A stretch of DNA of 64,000 bases from assembly GCF_036021035.1 (NCBI RefSeq), contig NZ_CP107930.1, positions 2,790,001 through 2,854,000 of the forward strand, read 5' to 3'. The notes below the pieces were generated by a model that saw only the letters and a program-made list of their open reading frames with translations, was not told the DNA's origin and did no database searches. A program made the translations under genes and the position numbers. Positions 44,901-52,404 of this stretch are shown piece by piece (positions within the stretch are counted from its first letter, which is position 1; each line of letters begins with the position of its first letter). The stretch is from Kineococcus sp. NBC_00420. Lineage in GTDB: Bacteria; Actinomycetota; Actinomycetes; Actinomycetales; Kineococcaceae.

Positions 44901-45111
44901 GGCCGCGGTGGACAAGAAGGGCACGGGGCTGGGCCTCTACATCGCCCGCGCCCTGGCCAACGCCAACGGCGGGAACCTCACCTACCAGCCCGCCGTCGGG
45001 GGTGGCGCCCGCTTCACCCTCACCCTCAACGCCCTCACCGTGGACGCCGCGGACAGCGACGACAGCGGGGACCCGCGGCGAGCGCTGGAACAGGCGCTCG
45101 GGACGTCCTGA
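41956..45111 (+). CDS. MASE1-PAS-PAS-PAS sensor histidine kinase
   Basis: 1051 residues, GTG after GGAGG. The N-terminal MASE1 membrane sensor (about 25-335, eight helices; SLSLVWPAAGVAAAWFC is its mark) is followed by a coiled coil. PAS1 is at about 395-515, PAS2 at about 525-665 (NPAAAALVGRTPAELVGQDW) and PAS3 at about 680-800. HisKA has the phospho-acceptor His at about 819 (LSHDLRQPLSTTIGF); the HATPase boxes are NLVSNAVKYG, DAGAGVPE and GTGLGLYIARAL. No receiver domain or adjacent response regulator, so the partner lies elsewhere. Confidence 0.94.
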   Translation: MSTPRVAPRRSGAAAASGVPLTTGAVLRSVAFAVVFGLSVFLGRLTLMDGTSLSLVWPAAGVAAAWFCAQRRAGTRGLDVALLSVTTFVLNTLTGAPPVLAVCFVAANLAQVLTFAVLFARWCPQAWGAGGREPLTGIAQLMRMLAAAVLATGAGALLGPTSVWVLTGNWSWLTALVWMTRNTASVLLVTAVAFRVGCVLTARRDARDARDDTLGAAPRVLVQVRWPRGWQLVELAAALACSAVAYALIFGRYDGLPIAFPLVALSAWVALRFDTTIVVVHDLAMGVVAVVLTLAGNGPFAMIADDATRAVVVQLYVVMLAVLGLSLAMGRDERDVLLARMTLSTAASRELAAEAAVQRALAEEARALAEEARREAVRATAEAEARGELAQAVLESVEVGIVVADADGHLTMLNRAAQTWHGLDADAGLDPAEHAGRYDLFTGDGTTPLAAEDVPLAEVLRTGGVRSAEIVVAPTGRPAITVTCSGRRMHRADGSALGAVVAMTDVSADRALRRELEAARSRADEQATLLQAAFEASMVGNLHLALDGTVLRVNPAAAALVGRTPAELVGQDWSPHLHPEDREVRRGVLRDLIADTARRAADTAAHGGDVASIPAATVDGEVRYLHRDGRTVHTQASTVVVCDAAGQPAYLASQLLDVSDRAAAEESVRRQRDVSTRLLRALSDLGEGVLVEHGEQITYVNDAMARLTGRRTPGLLALPTSLLLVPEAEQDAWTARRASTVGQVGASAPLVTALRRGDGTVVPVEVTTVPLPDAGGHATLTLVRDLSERLRAQSALAASNEQLQEANRLKDDLVATLSHDLRQPLSTTIGFAELLLDDWQELPEADKRQYLTRIQKAGRWANDLLEDILTMAQLDAGAPTPRTTRVHVPSLVADVLDRCGHDGSTVDSTGVQDLTVLADRGHLEQVLTNLVSNAVKYGATPVRLVARRRGELVALDVVDAGAGVPESFVPHLFDRFARATTGAAVDKKGTGLGLYIARALANANGGNLTYQPAVGGGARFTLTLNALTVDAADSDDSGDPRRALEQALGTS

Positions 45112-45122
45112 CGCATCGTGCG

Positions 45123-45166
45123 GCCACCTCCCACCCGGACGCACGCGCGCCCGGGTGGGAGGTGGC
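45123..45166. terminator. Strong bidirectional hairpin
   Basis: A 16-bp perfect stem (GCCACCTCCCACCCGG with CCGGGTGGGAGGTGGC), 12-nt loop, between the converging kinase (stop 45111) and oxidoreductase (stop 45172) genes. The best terminator in the window. Confidence 0.85.
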
Positions 45167-45171
45167 ACCGC

Positions 45172-46377
45172 TCAGACCGGGTCGCCGAAGTCCGGGACGG
45201 GCAGGCGCGCGCCGTCCTGCTTCGCCGACTCGTTGGCGACGATCCCCGGGAGGGTGAACCGGGCCGCGACCCACGCGTTGACCGGCGGGTGGACGCGGTC
45301 GCGGACGGCCACGACGAAGTCGTCGGCCAGGAAGTGGTGGGCTCCCTCGTGCCCGTTGGGGGCCCCTTCGAACTCCTTCGGCAGCCGGCTGCGGTCATGC
45401 ACCTTCGCCGTGCCGGACCGGAAGCTGCTGAGCAGCGCCGGGTCGATGTCGCTCATGTCCTCGGGGACGTCGGAGTGCTCACCGGCCCGCAGCTCGTCGC
45501 TGATGTCGACGGTGCTGCCCTTGTGGTAGTCCTCGCCGTCGGACTTCACGGTGACGACGGTGCTGGTGACGGACTGCTCCATGACCTGTTCGGTGCCGTA
45601 GAAGCGGAACCGCGACTCCGGACCGTTCCAGTACCCGACGCGACGGAACTCGTTGGTCCGCATGACCCCGCCGTCGGCGAGGGTGAAGAGCGCCGACATG
45701 TTGGAGAAGTCGTTGTCCCAGCGCGAGACCGCCTTGTCGAAGACGCCGTCGTCGCGGGTGTCGCTGATGCCGGTGCAGCTGACGCTGACGGCGTGGGTCG
45801 GCCAGGCGCCCAGCACGCCGCCGATGGCGTGGGTCGGGTAGAGCATGGGCGGGTAGCTGGCCGTCTCCTTCCAGTCCTCCCCGCCGCTGTACTGGTAGGC
45901 GGCGTAGAAGCCGTTGTCCATGTCGTGGACGTAGTCGCCCTCGCCGTAGAACACCCGGCCGAACTCACCGGCCGCGATGTGCTCGCGGGCCCAGACGGTG
46001 GCGGGGTTGTAGTAGCTGGTCTCGCCCATCATGTAGACGAGCCCCGTCTCGCGGACCGCGGCCACGATGGCCTCGACGTCGTCGACGGTCGTCGCCATCG
46101 GCACCGCGGAGTAGACGTGCTTGCCGGCGGCCAGCGCCTGGCGGACCAGGGGACCGTGCGACCAGCGCTGGGTCATGATGGCGACGGCGTCCACGTCGGA
46201 GGCCAGCGCGTCCTCGAAGCTCTCGAAGGACCCGGCGAGGCCGTGGGTCTCGACGTGCTGCTGCGCACGCTCGGGCACGACGTCGGTGACCCACACCTCT
46301 TCGACGTCGGGGTGCAGCTGCCACAGAGCGATGAAGCTCCGGGCGAACTGGCCGGTGCCGATGACAGCGATCTTCAC
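45172..46377 (-). CDS. Gfo/Idh/MocA-family oxidoreductase
   Basis: 401 residues from GTG 46377, preceded by AGGAGAG. Rossmann VKIAVIGTGQFARSFIALW, AGKHVYSAVPMATTVDDVEA (the family E-K-P motif is changed to A-V-P, so the usual catalytic Lys is absent), then GETSYYNPATVWAREHIAAG and YPPMLYPTHAIGGVLG, the His-containing substrate motif. Acts on a sugar or inositol derivative with NAD(P). The altered EKP motif makes catalysis uncertain. Confidence 0.85.
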   Translation of the reverse strand: MKIAVIGTGQFARSFIALWQLHPDVEEVWVTDVVPERAQQHVETHGLAGSFESFEDALASDVDAVAIMTQRWSHGPLVRQALAAGKHVYSAVPMATTVDDVEAIVAAVRETGLVYMMGETSYYNPATVWAREHIAAGEFGRVFYGEGDYVHDMDNGFYAAYQYSGGEDWKETASYPPMLYPTHAIGGVLGAWPTHAVSVSCTGISDTRDDGVFDKAVSRWDNDFSNMSALFTLADGGVMRTNEFRRVGYWNGPESRFRFYGTEQVMEQSVTSTVVTVKSDGEDYHKGSTVDISDELRAGEHSDVPEDMSDIDPALLSSFRSGTAKVHDRSRLPKEFEGAPNGHEGAHHFLADDFVVAVRDRVHPPVNAWVAARFTLPGIVANESAKQDGARLPVPDFGDPV

Positions 46378-46515
46378 GAAGGACTCTCCTGTGAGCCGAG
46401 GGGACGAACGGTGAACCCCCAGGATGATCCACACCGTCGCCGGCGGCGAGGTCGGGGGCGGGCGGCGCGCCGCTGCGGAGAGCATCGTGTCGCTCGTGGA
46501 CGGACGGTGGTGGCG

Positions 46516-46677
46516 GTGAGCGGGTTCGCCCGGTGGTTGCCCGACGGGGTCGCGCGGCTCGTCCGGGCGCTGCGTCCGGCGCGCACCAGGCCGGTCAAGC
46601 AGACGAGGGTGGCGCGGGAGCTCAGGTACCTCGACCCGCCCGACGCGGCTCCCACCGGGGTGCGGGAGCGGCGCTGA
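46516..46677 (+). CDS. Possible small basic protein
   Basis: About 53 residues from GTG 46516 (GTG 46507 possible): SGFARWLPDGVARLVRALRP, then basic (RTRPVKQTRVARELRYLD). High GC third positions and an amphipathic first helix support it; there is no clear ribosome-binding site or family. Confidence 0.38.
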   Translation: MSGFARWLPDGVARLVRALRPARTRPVKQTRVARELRYLDPPDAAPTGVRERR

Positions 46678-46698
46678 CGGTTCCGGGCACGCCCCGGC

Positions 46699-46980
46699 TC
46701 AGTGCGGACGTCGCCGGTTCCCGCCGCGCACCACGAGGAACAGACCCCCGACCACGGCCCCGTACGCCCCCCAGCGCAGCGCGACGTGGCTCAGCAGCAC
46801 GTCCCACGTGTCGGAGCCGCCGGGACCGGAGGGTCGGTGGGCCGCCGCGACACCGTGGAAGGCCACCCCGGCGACGGTCAGGACGACCCCCGCCACCAGC
46901 AGCAGCGTCGTCCGGGCCCGGCGCCGCGGGCGGTGGTCCCCGTCGGTGCTCGCCCCCGGATCCTGACGCGCGACCCTCAC
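46699..46980 (-). CDS. Small two-helix membrane protein
   Basis: 93 residues from a GTG overlapping the previous stop (GTGA). After a basic start come helix TTLLLVAGVVLTVAGVAFHG, polar loop RPSGPGGSDTWDVLLSHVAL and helix RWGAYGAVVGGLFLVV. Coupled to the 46977 gene; function unknown. Confidence 0.65.
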   Translation of the reverse strand: MRVARQDPGASTDGDHRPRRRARTTLLLVAGVVLTVAGVAFHGVAAAHRPSGPGGSDTWDVLLSHVALRWGAYGAVVGGLFLVVRGGNRRRPH

Positions 46981-47369
46981 CGCTCCGCCCCGTCCACCGG
47001 CGCGCCCCGCTGGACCAGACCCACGGCGTCGGCCAGCCCCAGCCGCGGGTCGGCCCGGCGCAGCGCGCGCACCTGCTCCACCCGCGGAGCGTTGCCCGCA
47101 CCGGCCGCAGCGAGGGTCTCGGAGACCCGCTGCGGCGACCACTGCTGCGCGGCCTGCAGGGAAGCCAGCACCCGACGACGCTTCAACGGCAGGGACAGCA
47201 GGACGATCCCGACCACCAGCGGGAGCAGCCCCTGCCCCCACTCACCCCTCACGCAGGCGCCGGCGCCGAACCCGACGAGGAGGACTCCCGCCACCGCTGC
47301 CGCCCAGCGGACCACCGTCAACGTCACCAGCGGCGACACCCTGGGCTCACCGTCTCCACGTCGGATCAC
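46977..47369 (-). CDS. Membrane protein of unknown function
   Basis: 130 residues: two helices (VVRWAAAVAGVLLVGFGAGA and GLLPLVVGIVLLSLPL), then a 65-residue cytosolic part with repeated Q/R helices (SLQAAQQWSPQRVSETLAAA). First gene of a two-gene unit with 46699-46980. No family recognised. Confidence 0.68.
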   Translation of the reverse strand: MIRRGDGEPRVSPLVTLTVVRWAAAVAGVLLVGFGAGACVRGEWGQGLLPLVVGIVLLSLPLKRRRVLASLQAAQQWSPQRVSETLAAAGAGNAPRVEQVRALRRADPRLGLADAVGLVQRGAPVDGAER

Positions 47370-47467
47370 GAGACGACGCTAGCGAATCCGCCCAGCCACC
47401 GCGCTCCCCAGTTCTCCCACCCGGCAGACCACCTCTCCGGTCCGCAGGCACGCCCAGACCACGGTGT

Positions 47468-47500
47468 CGTGATCTCGCTGGGAATCCCCGCGAGATCACG
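47468..47500. terminator. Hairpin terminator
   Basis: CGTGATCTCGC (47468-47478) pairs with GCGAGATCACG (47490-47500); inside the loop GGG-AAT-CCC can stack further. 63 bp beyond the stop of the 47563 gene (minus strand). Confidence 0.65.
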
Positions 47501-47562
47501 GATCAGGAGGGGGAGGTGGGGCCGTCGCCGCAGCGGAAGACCGGTCCTCGGTGGCGAAGGGC

Positions 47563-49308
47563 TCAGCGCGGCGAACTCGGGAAGAACCGGGCCGCGGCGG
47601 CAGCGAGGACACCTGCACGTTCATCGTCACCAGCGGTGAAGGCAGCCGTCCACAGCGTCTCGGTCGCCGCGCGGAGGGCATCGTCGTCGACGGCTTGGCG
47701 GATGACGGGCAGCGTGAAGTGCCACCCGGAGCAGTTGGCCATCCCGTCGACGACGACGAGGTGGTCGCTGACGCGCGGGTCGTCCCCGATCAGCGCCCAC
47801 TCCCCGCCCTCGCGGTCGAAGGGGGCCGGCAGCGCACCGCCCCGATCGACCGCGTCCAGAGCGGCCACCACCTGCGGGAGAACGGTGAGCCCGGCGTTCT
47901 CGCACGCCCGCCGCGCCGCCCAGCGCGCCACCGCGCGCTGCACCTCGGGGTCGGCCGAAGCGATCGCTTCGGCCAGGGCACGGTCGGCGTTTCCCAACGC
48001 CCACGCCTGCACCCCGAACAGCCGGGGGCTGGGCAGTTCCCCCTCCCACAACGAGCGGTGCATCCAGTAGTGCTCGGGGTCGAAACCGTCCGGCACCACC
48101 TCCTCCAGCTCCCCGGCCGGCACACGGGGGTCGGGAACCGGGCCCTGGCCGTGACGAGCCGTGGACTCCGCCTCCAGCGCGCGCAGCGCCTCCCCGGCCT
48201 CGCGGACCAGCACGTCGACGCGGTCGTCGCCGAAGACGCTGTGAGCGGCGGACAAGGTGCTCACCGCCGCGTCCAGAGCACCACCCCACGTGGCGTGCAG
48301 GAGGGTGAACAGCGCCTGGCCGCCCTGCTCGGTGTCGGAGTGACCGTGGGCGGTGACCGTGCGCCGCGGAGCGCGATCATCAGCATCCAGCCGGGCGTAC
48401 ATCGCGGCAGGTTCGTCGAAGGGTGCGGGAAGCTCCTCGTCCCGGTGCAGGGCGGCCAGCCCGGCCGCGATCCAGTCCAGTCGGTCCAGGCCCGCCTCGC
48501 GGCACGTGCGCTGCGCGGCCCAGTACGCCACGGCCCGCTGGACCCCGGGTTGCGCGGCGCCCAGAGCCTCAGCCAGGTCCCGGTCGCGTTCGACCAGCCA
48601 CGGCGCACCCCAGACGTCGATGAGCCGCTCGCTGGGCGGGTCGTCCCCCCACACCGCCTGGACGTGCATCGCCCTGGCCTTCACGGGGTCCTGCGTGGTG
48701 TGCCGGTAGGCCGCGATCTCGCTGCCCTGCCGCAGGACCACGTCCGGACCGGGCGCTGCGGGCCAGAACACGAGTTCGTAGGAGTCCAGGAGCGGCTCGT
48801 CCTCCATCACCACGTCTGCGGCGCTGCCGGCGTCCATGCCCTTGGCGCACAGCCGCACCCGGTAGCCGGGTTCCTCTAGCCGGAAGGTGCACACCGCGTC
48901 CGAGAGGCACCCGGCGATGCTGACGTCCGGATCGTCGGGGTGGAAGGAGACCTCGACGGCGTCCTCCCACTCCTCACCGATCGGCGGGGCCTGGTCGGTC
49001 ACCAGGACACGAAGACCGACGACGCCGGTGTGCACGCCGACCATCATGGTCAGCGCACCGGGCAGACCGGCTCCCAGGAGTCCGTTGACCTGCCCGTCGA
49101 ACGCGCCGTCGTAGGTGCCGTAGGAGTCCCCCGAGGAGACGTAGGCCTGGCTGTAGGAGACGTGCATGCGTCCCTCGAACACGACGCGCACGCCGACCTC
49201 CGCACCTGACACCGTCACCGCACCCCACGGTGGACCGCGCCGATCATGCAGCACCGCCGCCCCTGAACGCTGAGGATCCACGCGGCACCACTCCAACGCC
49301 GCAGCCAC
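47563..49308 (-). CDS. Large soluble protein with two internal repeats, unknown function
   Basis: Up to 581 residues (GTG 49308; a GTG near residue 32, V-T-V-S-G, has a better GGGGTG leader). The N-terminal 200 residues are strand-rich with an acidic metal-like segment (VEVSFHPDDPDVSIAGCLSD). Two repeat units follow: about 232-360 (DRDLAEALGAAQPGVQRAVA, ELPAPFDEP) and about 430-560 (DRALAEAIASADPEVQRAVA, ALPAPFDRE). Each ends in an ALW/LFTLLHA-type helix. I know no family; immunity-like proteins of contact-dependent systems have a similar make-up, but no toxin gene is adjacent. Confidence 0.75.
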   Translation of the reverse strand: MAAALEWCRVDPQRSGAAVLHDRRGPPWGAVTVSGAEVGVRVVFEGRMHVSYSQAYVSSGDSYGTYDGAFDGQVNGLLGAGLPGALTMMVGVHTGVVGLRVLVTDQAPPIGEEWEDAVEVSFHPDDPDVSIAGCLSDAVCTFRLEEPGYRVRLCAKGMDAGSAADVVMEDEPLLDSYELVFWPAAPGPDVVLRQGSEIAAYRHTTQDPVKARAMHVQAVWGDDPPSERLIDVWGAPWLVERDRDLAEALGAAQPGVQRAVAYWAAQRTCREAGLDRLDWIAAGLAALHRDEELPAPFDEPAAMYARLDADDRAPRRTVTAHGHSDTEQGGQALFTLLHATWGGALDAAVSTLSAAHSVFGDDRVDVLVREAGEALRALEAESTARHGQGPVPDPRVPAGELEEVVPDGFDPEHYWMHRSLWEGELPSPRLFGVQAWALGNADRALAEAIASADPEVQRAVARWAARRACENAGLTVLPQVVAALDAVDRGGALPAPFDREGGEWALIGDDPRVSDHLVVVDGMANCSGWHFTLPVIRQAVDDDALRAATETLWTAAFTAGDDERAGVLAAAAARFFPSSPR

Positions 49309-49362
49309 GGCCGTCCGCCACGGCCGGTCGACGACCCGACGGTCAGGACGGGTCGAGGACGT

Positions 49363-50028
49363 TCAGCGCCGTGGCGGCGGGTGCGGGGCGTCCAGCCAGG
49401 TGCTGAGCAGCGGCACCACGGCGCGCAGGTCGCCTCCCTCAGCCTCCACGTGAGCGGCAGCGGAGGCTGCCGGGGTCGCGTTGAAGGCGATGGCCAGACC
49501 GACCGCGGCGAACAGGGGCAGGTCGGAGCGACTGTCACCGACGGCGGCACAGCCCACCGGTGCCACACCGAGCTCGGCGGCCACGGTGAGGGCGAAGTCC
49601 CGCTTCCCCTCCTCGTCGAAGTGCTCGGCGACCTCACCGCTGTAGCGCCCGTCGACCACTTCCAGGACAGGCCCGCTGGCGCGGGTGAAGCCGAACCGCC
49701 CACACAGGTAGGTCCCGACCGGCTGCCACGCGAGGGTGGCCAGGACCGGGGCCAGGTCGTGCTCTCGGCACCAGGCCACGGTTTCGGCGATGCCCTCGAC
49801 CAGCGGCAGCGACCCCAGGAAGCCGTGCACCTGCGCCGGGGTGTGACCGGCCCAGCCGCGGGCGTCGCGGACGGAGACCTCCTGGTTGCTGAACGTCCCG
49901 GCGGCGTAGCCCGCTTCCGCCTCGCGCACCACATCGGCATGACCGAGCAGGTCCGCCAGGTGCTGCCCGCTGCTGGTCCGCGGCACCAGGGTCCCGTCGA
50001 CGTCGAAGAACACCGCTCCACGCACCAC
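49363..50028 (-). CDS. HAD-superfamily phosphatase (HAD-IB, SerB-like)
   Basis: 221 residues. Motif I FFDVDGTLV (Asp nucleophile and acid Asp), motif II Thr in VLATLAW, motif III Lys in EEGKRDFAL, motif IV GDSRSDLPLF. Helical cap between I and II. Hydrolyses a phosphomonoester; relatives are phosphoserine or other small-metabolite phosphatases. Upstream of the 47563 gene by 54 bp, same strand. Confidence 0.9.
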   Translation of the reverse strand: MVRGAVFFDVDGTLVPRTSSGQHLADLLGHADVVREAEAGYAAGTFSNQEVSVRDARGWAGHTPAQVHGFLGSLPLVEGIAETVAWCREHDLAPVLATLAWQPVGTYLCGRFGFTRASGPVLEVVDGRYSGEVAEHFDEEGKRDFALTVAAELGVAPVGCAAVGDSRSDLPLFAAVGLAIAFNATPAASAAAHVEAEGGDLRAVVPLLSTWLDAPHPPPRR

Positions 50029-50137
50029 GTCTGGAGGCTACGGACCAGATCGACAGCACCTGTGCCGGCCTGGCGAACGTCCGCACACGCCGATCAGGGC
50101 GACCTGAGGCACTCCTCGGATTCTGGCCAGAGTCGCC

Positions 50138-50413
50138 CTACCGACTCCCCACCGCCGGCTTCCGGCGGGCCTGGCGCCTGCGTCGCTGCCACTCCGCGGT
50201 CACCAGGATCAGCGAGGGGCAGAAGATCCACAGCGACAGGCGGACGGCTTGCTCGACGGAGAAGTGCAGCGCGAAGAGGGTGACGGCTGCGAAGAGCAAG
50301 GCCAGTACGAACGGCACCGCGAGCAGCCACCGTCGACCGGGCCCACGCGGCAGGAGCAGGTTCACGCCCCCAGCGTCACCCACCGCGAGCCCGCCCAGGT
50401 CCTCATCGCTCAT
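50138..50413 (-). CDS. Small two-helix membrane protein
   Basis: 91 residues: acidic N-terminus, helix WLLAVPFVLALLFAAVTLFA, polar/amphipathic HFSVEQAVRLS, helix LWIFCPSLILVTAEW, and a basic end (RRRRQARRKP). The end-in charge pattern is typical of a cytosolic-tail membrane hairpin. Unknown family. Confidence 0.65.
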   Translation of the reverse strand: MSDEDLGGLAVGDAGGVNLLLPRGPGRRWLLAVPFVLALLFAAVTLFALHFSVEQAVRLSLWIFCPSLILVTAEWQRRRRQARRKPAVGSR

Positions 50414-50469
50414 GAGTTCCTCGCCACCCCTCCGTCACGTTGAGCTGCTACCTCGACACGTCGCGACTC

Positions 50470-50494
50470 CTCGGTCATCCCGCGGTGCGCGCGG
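50470..50494 (-). repeat. Dispersed repeat copy
   Basis: TCGGTCATCCCGCGGTGCGC followed by GCGGG: an uninterrupted copy that shows the centre (CCCGCGG) that is split by the 8.8-kb element. Confidence 0.85.
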
Positions 50495-50593
50495 GCTCAG
50501 GCGACGACCGGCCGGGCGGCGGTTCGGTGATCAGGACGTGGAGTCTCTGGTCTGAGCCGGGCAGCGCCGTCGGGCTCAGCGCAGGATCGGTTC

Positions 50594-50914
50594 GTGGGAC
50601 GGACACCGGGGAGCTGGCTCGGTGTCGCGGCAGGGGCGGTCCTGGCGGTGGTTCTGACCGGCTGCGGCGGGGGTGGTGACCTGTCCTTCCGCAACGACGG
50701 ACCCGACGACGTGAGCGTCGTCTCCGACGGCCAGACCTCCACCGTCGACGCGGACGGCGGGATGGTGATCCTCGACGCGGGATGCACGGACGGGGACGTC
50801 CTGGTCACCTTCCCCTCGGGCAGGACCGTCACGCTCGCGGGCCCCGTGTGCCCGGACCAGGAAGTCGTCATCCACGACCAGGAGGTCGATCTGCGCACCC
50901 GCGCCGACGACTGA
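50594..50914 (+). CDS. Small lipoprotein
   Basis: 106 residues from GTG 50594. Signal peptide with lipobox VVLTGCGGGGDLSFRN (Cys24), then a 75-residue strand-rich domain with two cysteines (DAGCTDGD and GPVCPDQE) likely forming a disulfide. Membrane-anchored outside; unknown role. Confidence 0.75.
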   Translation: MGRTPGSWLGVAAGAVLAVVLTGCGGGGDLSFRNDGPDDVSVVSDGQTSTVDADGGMVILDAGCTDGDVLVTFPSGRTVTLAGPVCPDQEVVIHDQEVDLRTRADD

Positions 50915-50921
50915 GCCGACT

Positions 50922-51145
50922 GCGCGGTCATCGTGCGGTCGCCCGGCCGCACCTCGAGGGACGACGGGAACGACGCTGTGATCGCCGGGTCGTGACCTGC
51001 CCGGAGCGATCAGCAGGAGACTCAGGCCGAGGAGGACCGACATCGAACCCGGTGCGAGAGAACGACGATCATCCGGTGCGACGAGCACCACGGTCGCGAC
51101 TCCCACCAGCGCCACGACCACCGCGAACAGCGCGGAGGCGTGCAA
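50922..51145 (-). CDS. Possible small membrane protein with unclear 3' end
   Basis: From ATG 51145: MHASALFAVVVALVGVATVV, then a second hydrophobic run (SMSVLLGLSLLLIAPG). After about residue 60 the frame continues into a degenerate dispersed repeat (50922-50941) and then antisense to the lipoprotein gene, so the true end is not clear and it may be truncated. It is divergent from the frameshifted sigma-factor gene. Confidence 0.35.
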
Positions 51146-51189
51146 CCTGGCGGTCGGCCCGTGCGTGCAAGGGGGTAGGAGGTGGGTGC

Positions 51190-51719
51190 GTGAACGCCAC
51201 GACGAGTGAGTCCTTCGAGGACTTCGTCGTCGCCTCGGTCCCGCGGCTGCGGCAGGTGGCCTACGCCTGCTGCCACGACTGGCACCGAGCCGACGACCTG
51301 GTCCAGGACACTCTCGAACGCCTCTACGTCGTCTGGGGCCGGGTGATCCGGCACGTGACGTCTTCGGCTACGCACGAGTCGTCCTGGTGCGCCGCTTCAT
51401 CAGCGAACAGCGCCGCCCGTGGCGACGGCGCGAGCACTCCACCGGCCGTGTCGAGGACCACGACGTCGCGGCCACCGACGTGGACACCGGTCAGCGTCTG
51501 GACCTGCTGGCCGCACTCGCCGCGCTGCCCCCACGACAGCGGGCGGTGGCCGTGCTGCGCTTCGTCGAGGACGTCGACGTGGCCGAGGTCGCCGAGATCA
51601 CGGGATGCAGCGAAGGCACCGTCGAGAGTCAGACCAGCCACGCCCGGCGGGCCCTGCAGCAGCGGCTGCGGCCACCCTCGGCACCTTTCGTACCCACGGA
51701 CGAGGTGAGTCCCCGATGA
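51190..51719 (+). pseudogene. SigE-family sigma factor gene with frameshift
   Basis: GTG 51190 after AGGAGG. Region 2 reads ESFEDFVVASVPRLRQVAYA, HDWHRADDLVQDTLERLYVV up to TGG at about 51335. Then the frame must shift by one base in TGGGGCCGGG to continue as GDPARDVFGYARVVLVRRFI and region 4 (LPPRQRAVAVLRFVEDVDVA, ITGCSEGTVESQTSHARRAL). No natural start exists for the second half alone. Overlaps the next gene by ATGA. Either a dead gene or a G-run sequencing error. Confidence 0.82.
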
Positions 51720-52327
51720 ACCCTCCCGGCACCCGACCTGGACCGGACGAGGTCGCCGCGCAGCTGCGCGCGGCCCTGGCCGCGGCACCCCCGCCGGCCT
51801 CGCGCATCACCCCCGCCGGGGTCACCCGAGGCGGGAGACGCCGCAAGCTGCGCCACCAGGTCCTGCCCCGCTCGCTGGCAGCAGCGGTGGTGGTGGCTGC
51901 GGTCACCGGTGGGCTGCACTTCGTCGGCGGGAGCAACGCCGTCCTCCTGCCCGCCTCCAGCGCACCGTCCTACACGCCCTCGGCGACCACGTCACCGGAA
52001 GACGTCGTGCGGACGTACCTGCAGGCCCTGCAGCGGCACGACGAGTCCACCGCGCGGGCGCTGGAGACCTCGAGGTTCGCCGGCCGGAGCGACTGGGCCG
52101 AGGATCCCCCTCGGATCGACGACGTCGAGGTGGGTACCAGCCTCCGTGAAGACCCCACGGGCACCGCAGCCGAGGGGCACGCCCAAGCCGTCTTCGTCCC
52201 CGTGACCTTCACCCTGCACGGCGCGGGTGACGAGACCATGCCGGACGGCCCCACGTCGTGGGGTTACCTGCTGATGCGCGACAGCGACCAGGAGCCCTGG
52301 CTCATCCAGGACAACGGCGACGGCTGA
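51716..52327 (+). CDS. Membrane-anchored protein coupled to a sigma factor (anti-sigma-like)
   Basis: 203 residues from the ATG overlapping the sigma-factor stop. Cytosolic N-terminal helix (PDEVAAQLRAALAAAPPPAS), basic RGGRRRKLRHQVLPR, membrane helix (SLAAAVVVAAVTGGLHFVGG), then an extracytoplasmic DUF4878/NTF2-like domain (SPEDVVRTYLQALQRHDEST). Same arrangement as 25351-26184 next to its sigma factor, but the outer domain differs. Confidence 0.72.
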   Translation: MNPPGTRPGPDEVAAQLRAALAAAPPPASRITPAGVTRGGRRRKLRHQVLPRSLAAAVVVAAVTGGLHFVGGSNAVLLPASSAPSYTPSATTSPEDVVRTYLQALQRHDESTARALETSRFAGRSDWAEDPPRIDDVEVGTSLREDPTGTAAEGHAQAVFVPVTFTLHGAGDETMPDGPTSWGYLLMRDSDQEPWLIQDNGDG

Positions 52328-52359
52328 ACCACGCCTCAGGCCGTGGACGCCGGCGACTC

Positions 52360-52380
52360 CACGGTCGTCCCGCGTCCGTG
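52360..52380 (-). repeat. Dispersed repeat copy (variant)
   Basis: CACGGTCGTCCCGCGTCCGT plus G. One core transition and a diverged right arm; between the anti-sigma-like and acetyltransferase genes. Confidence 0.7.
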
Positions 52381-52404
52381 TCGGCAGCACGGGACAATGG
52401 GCGC

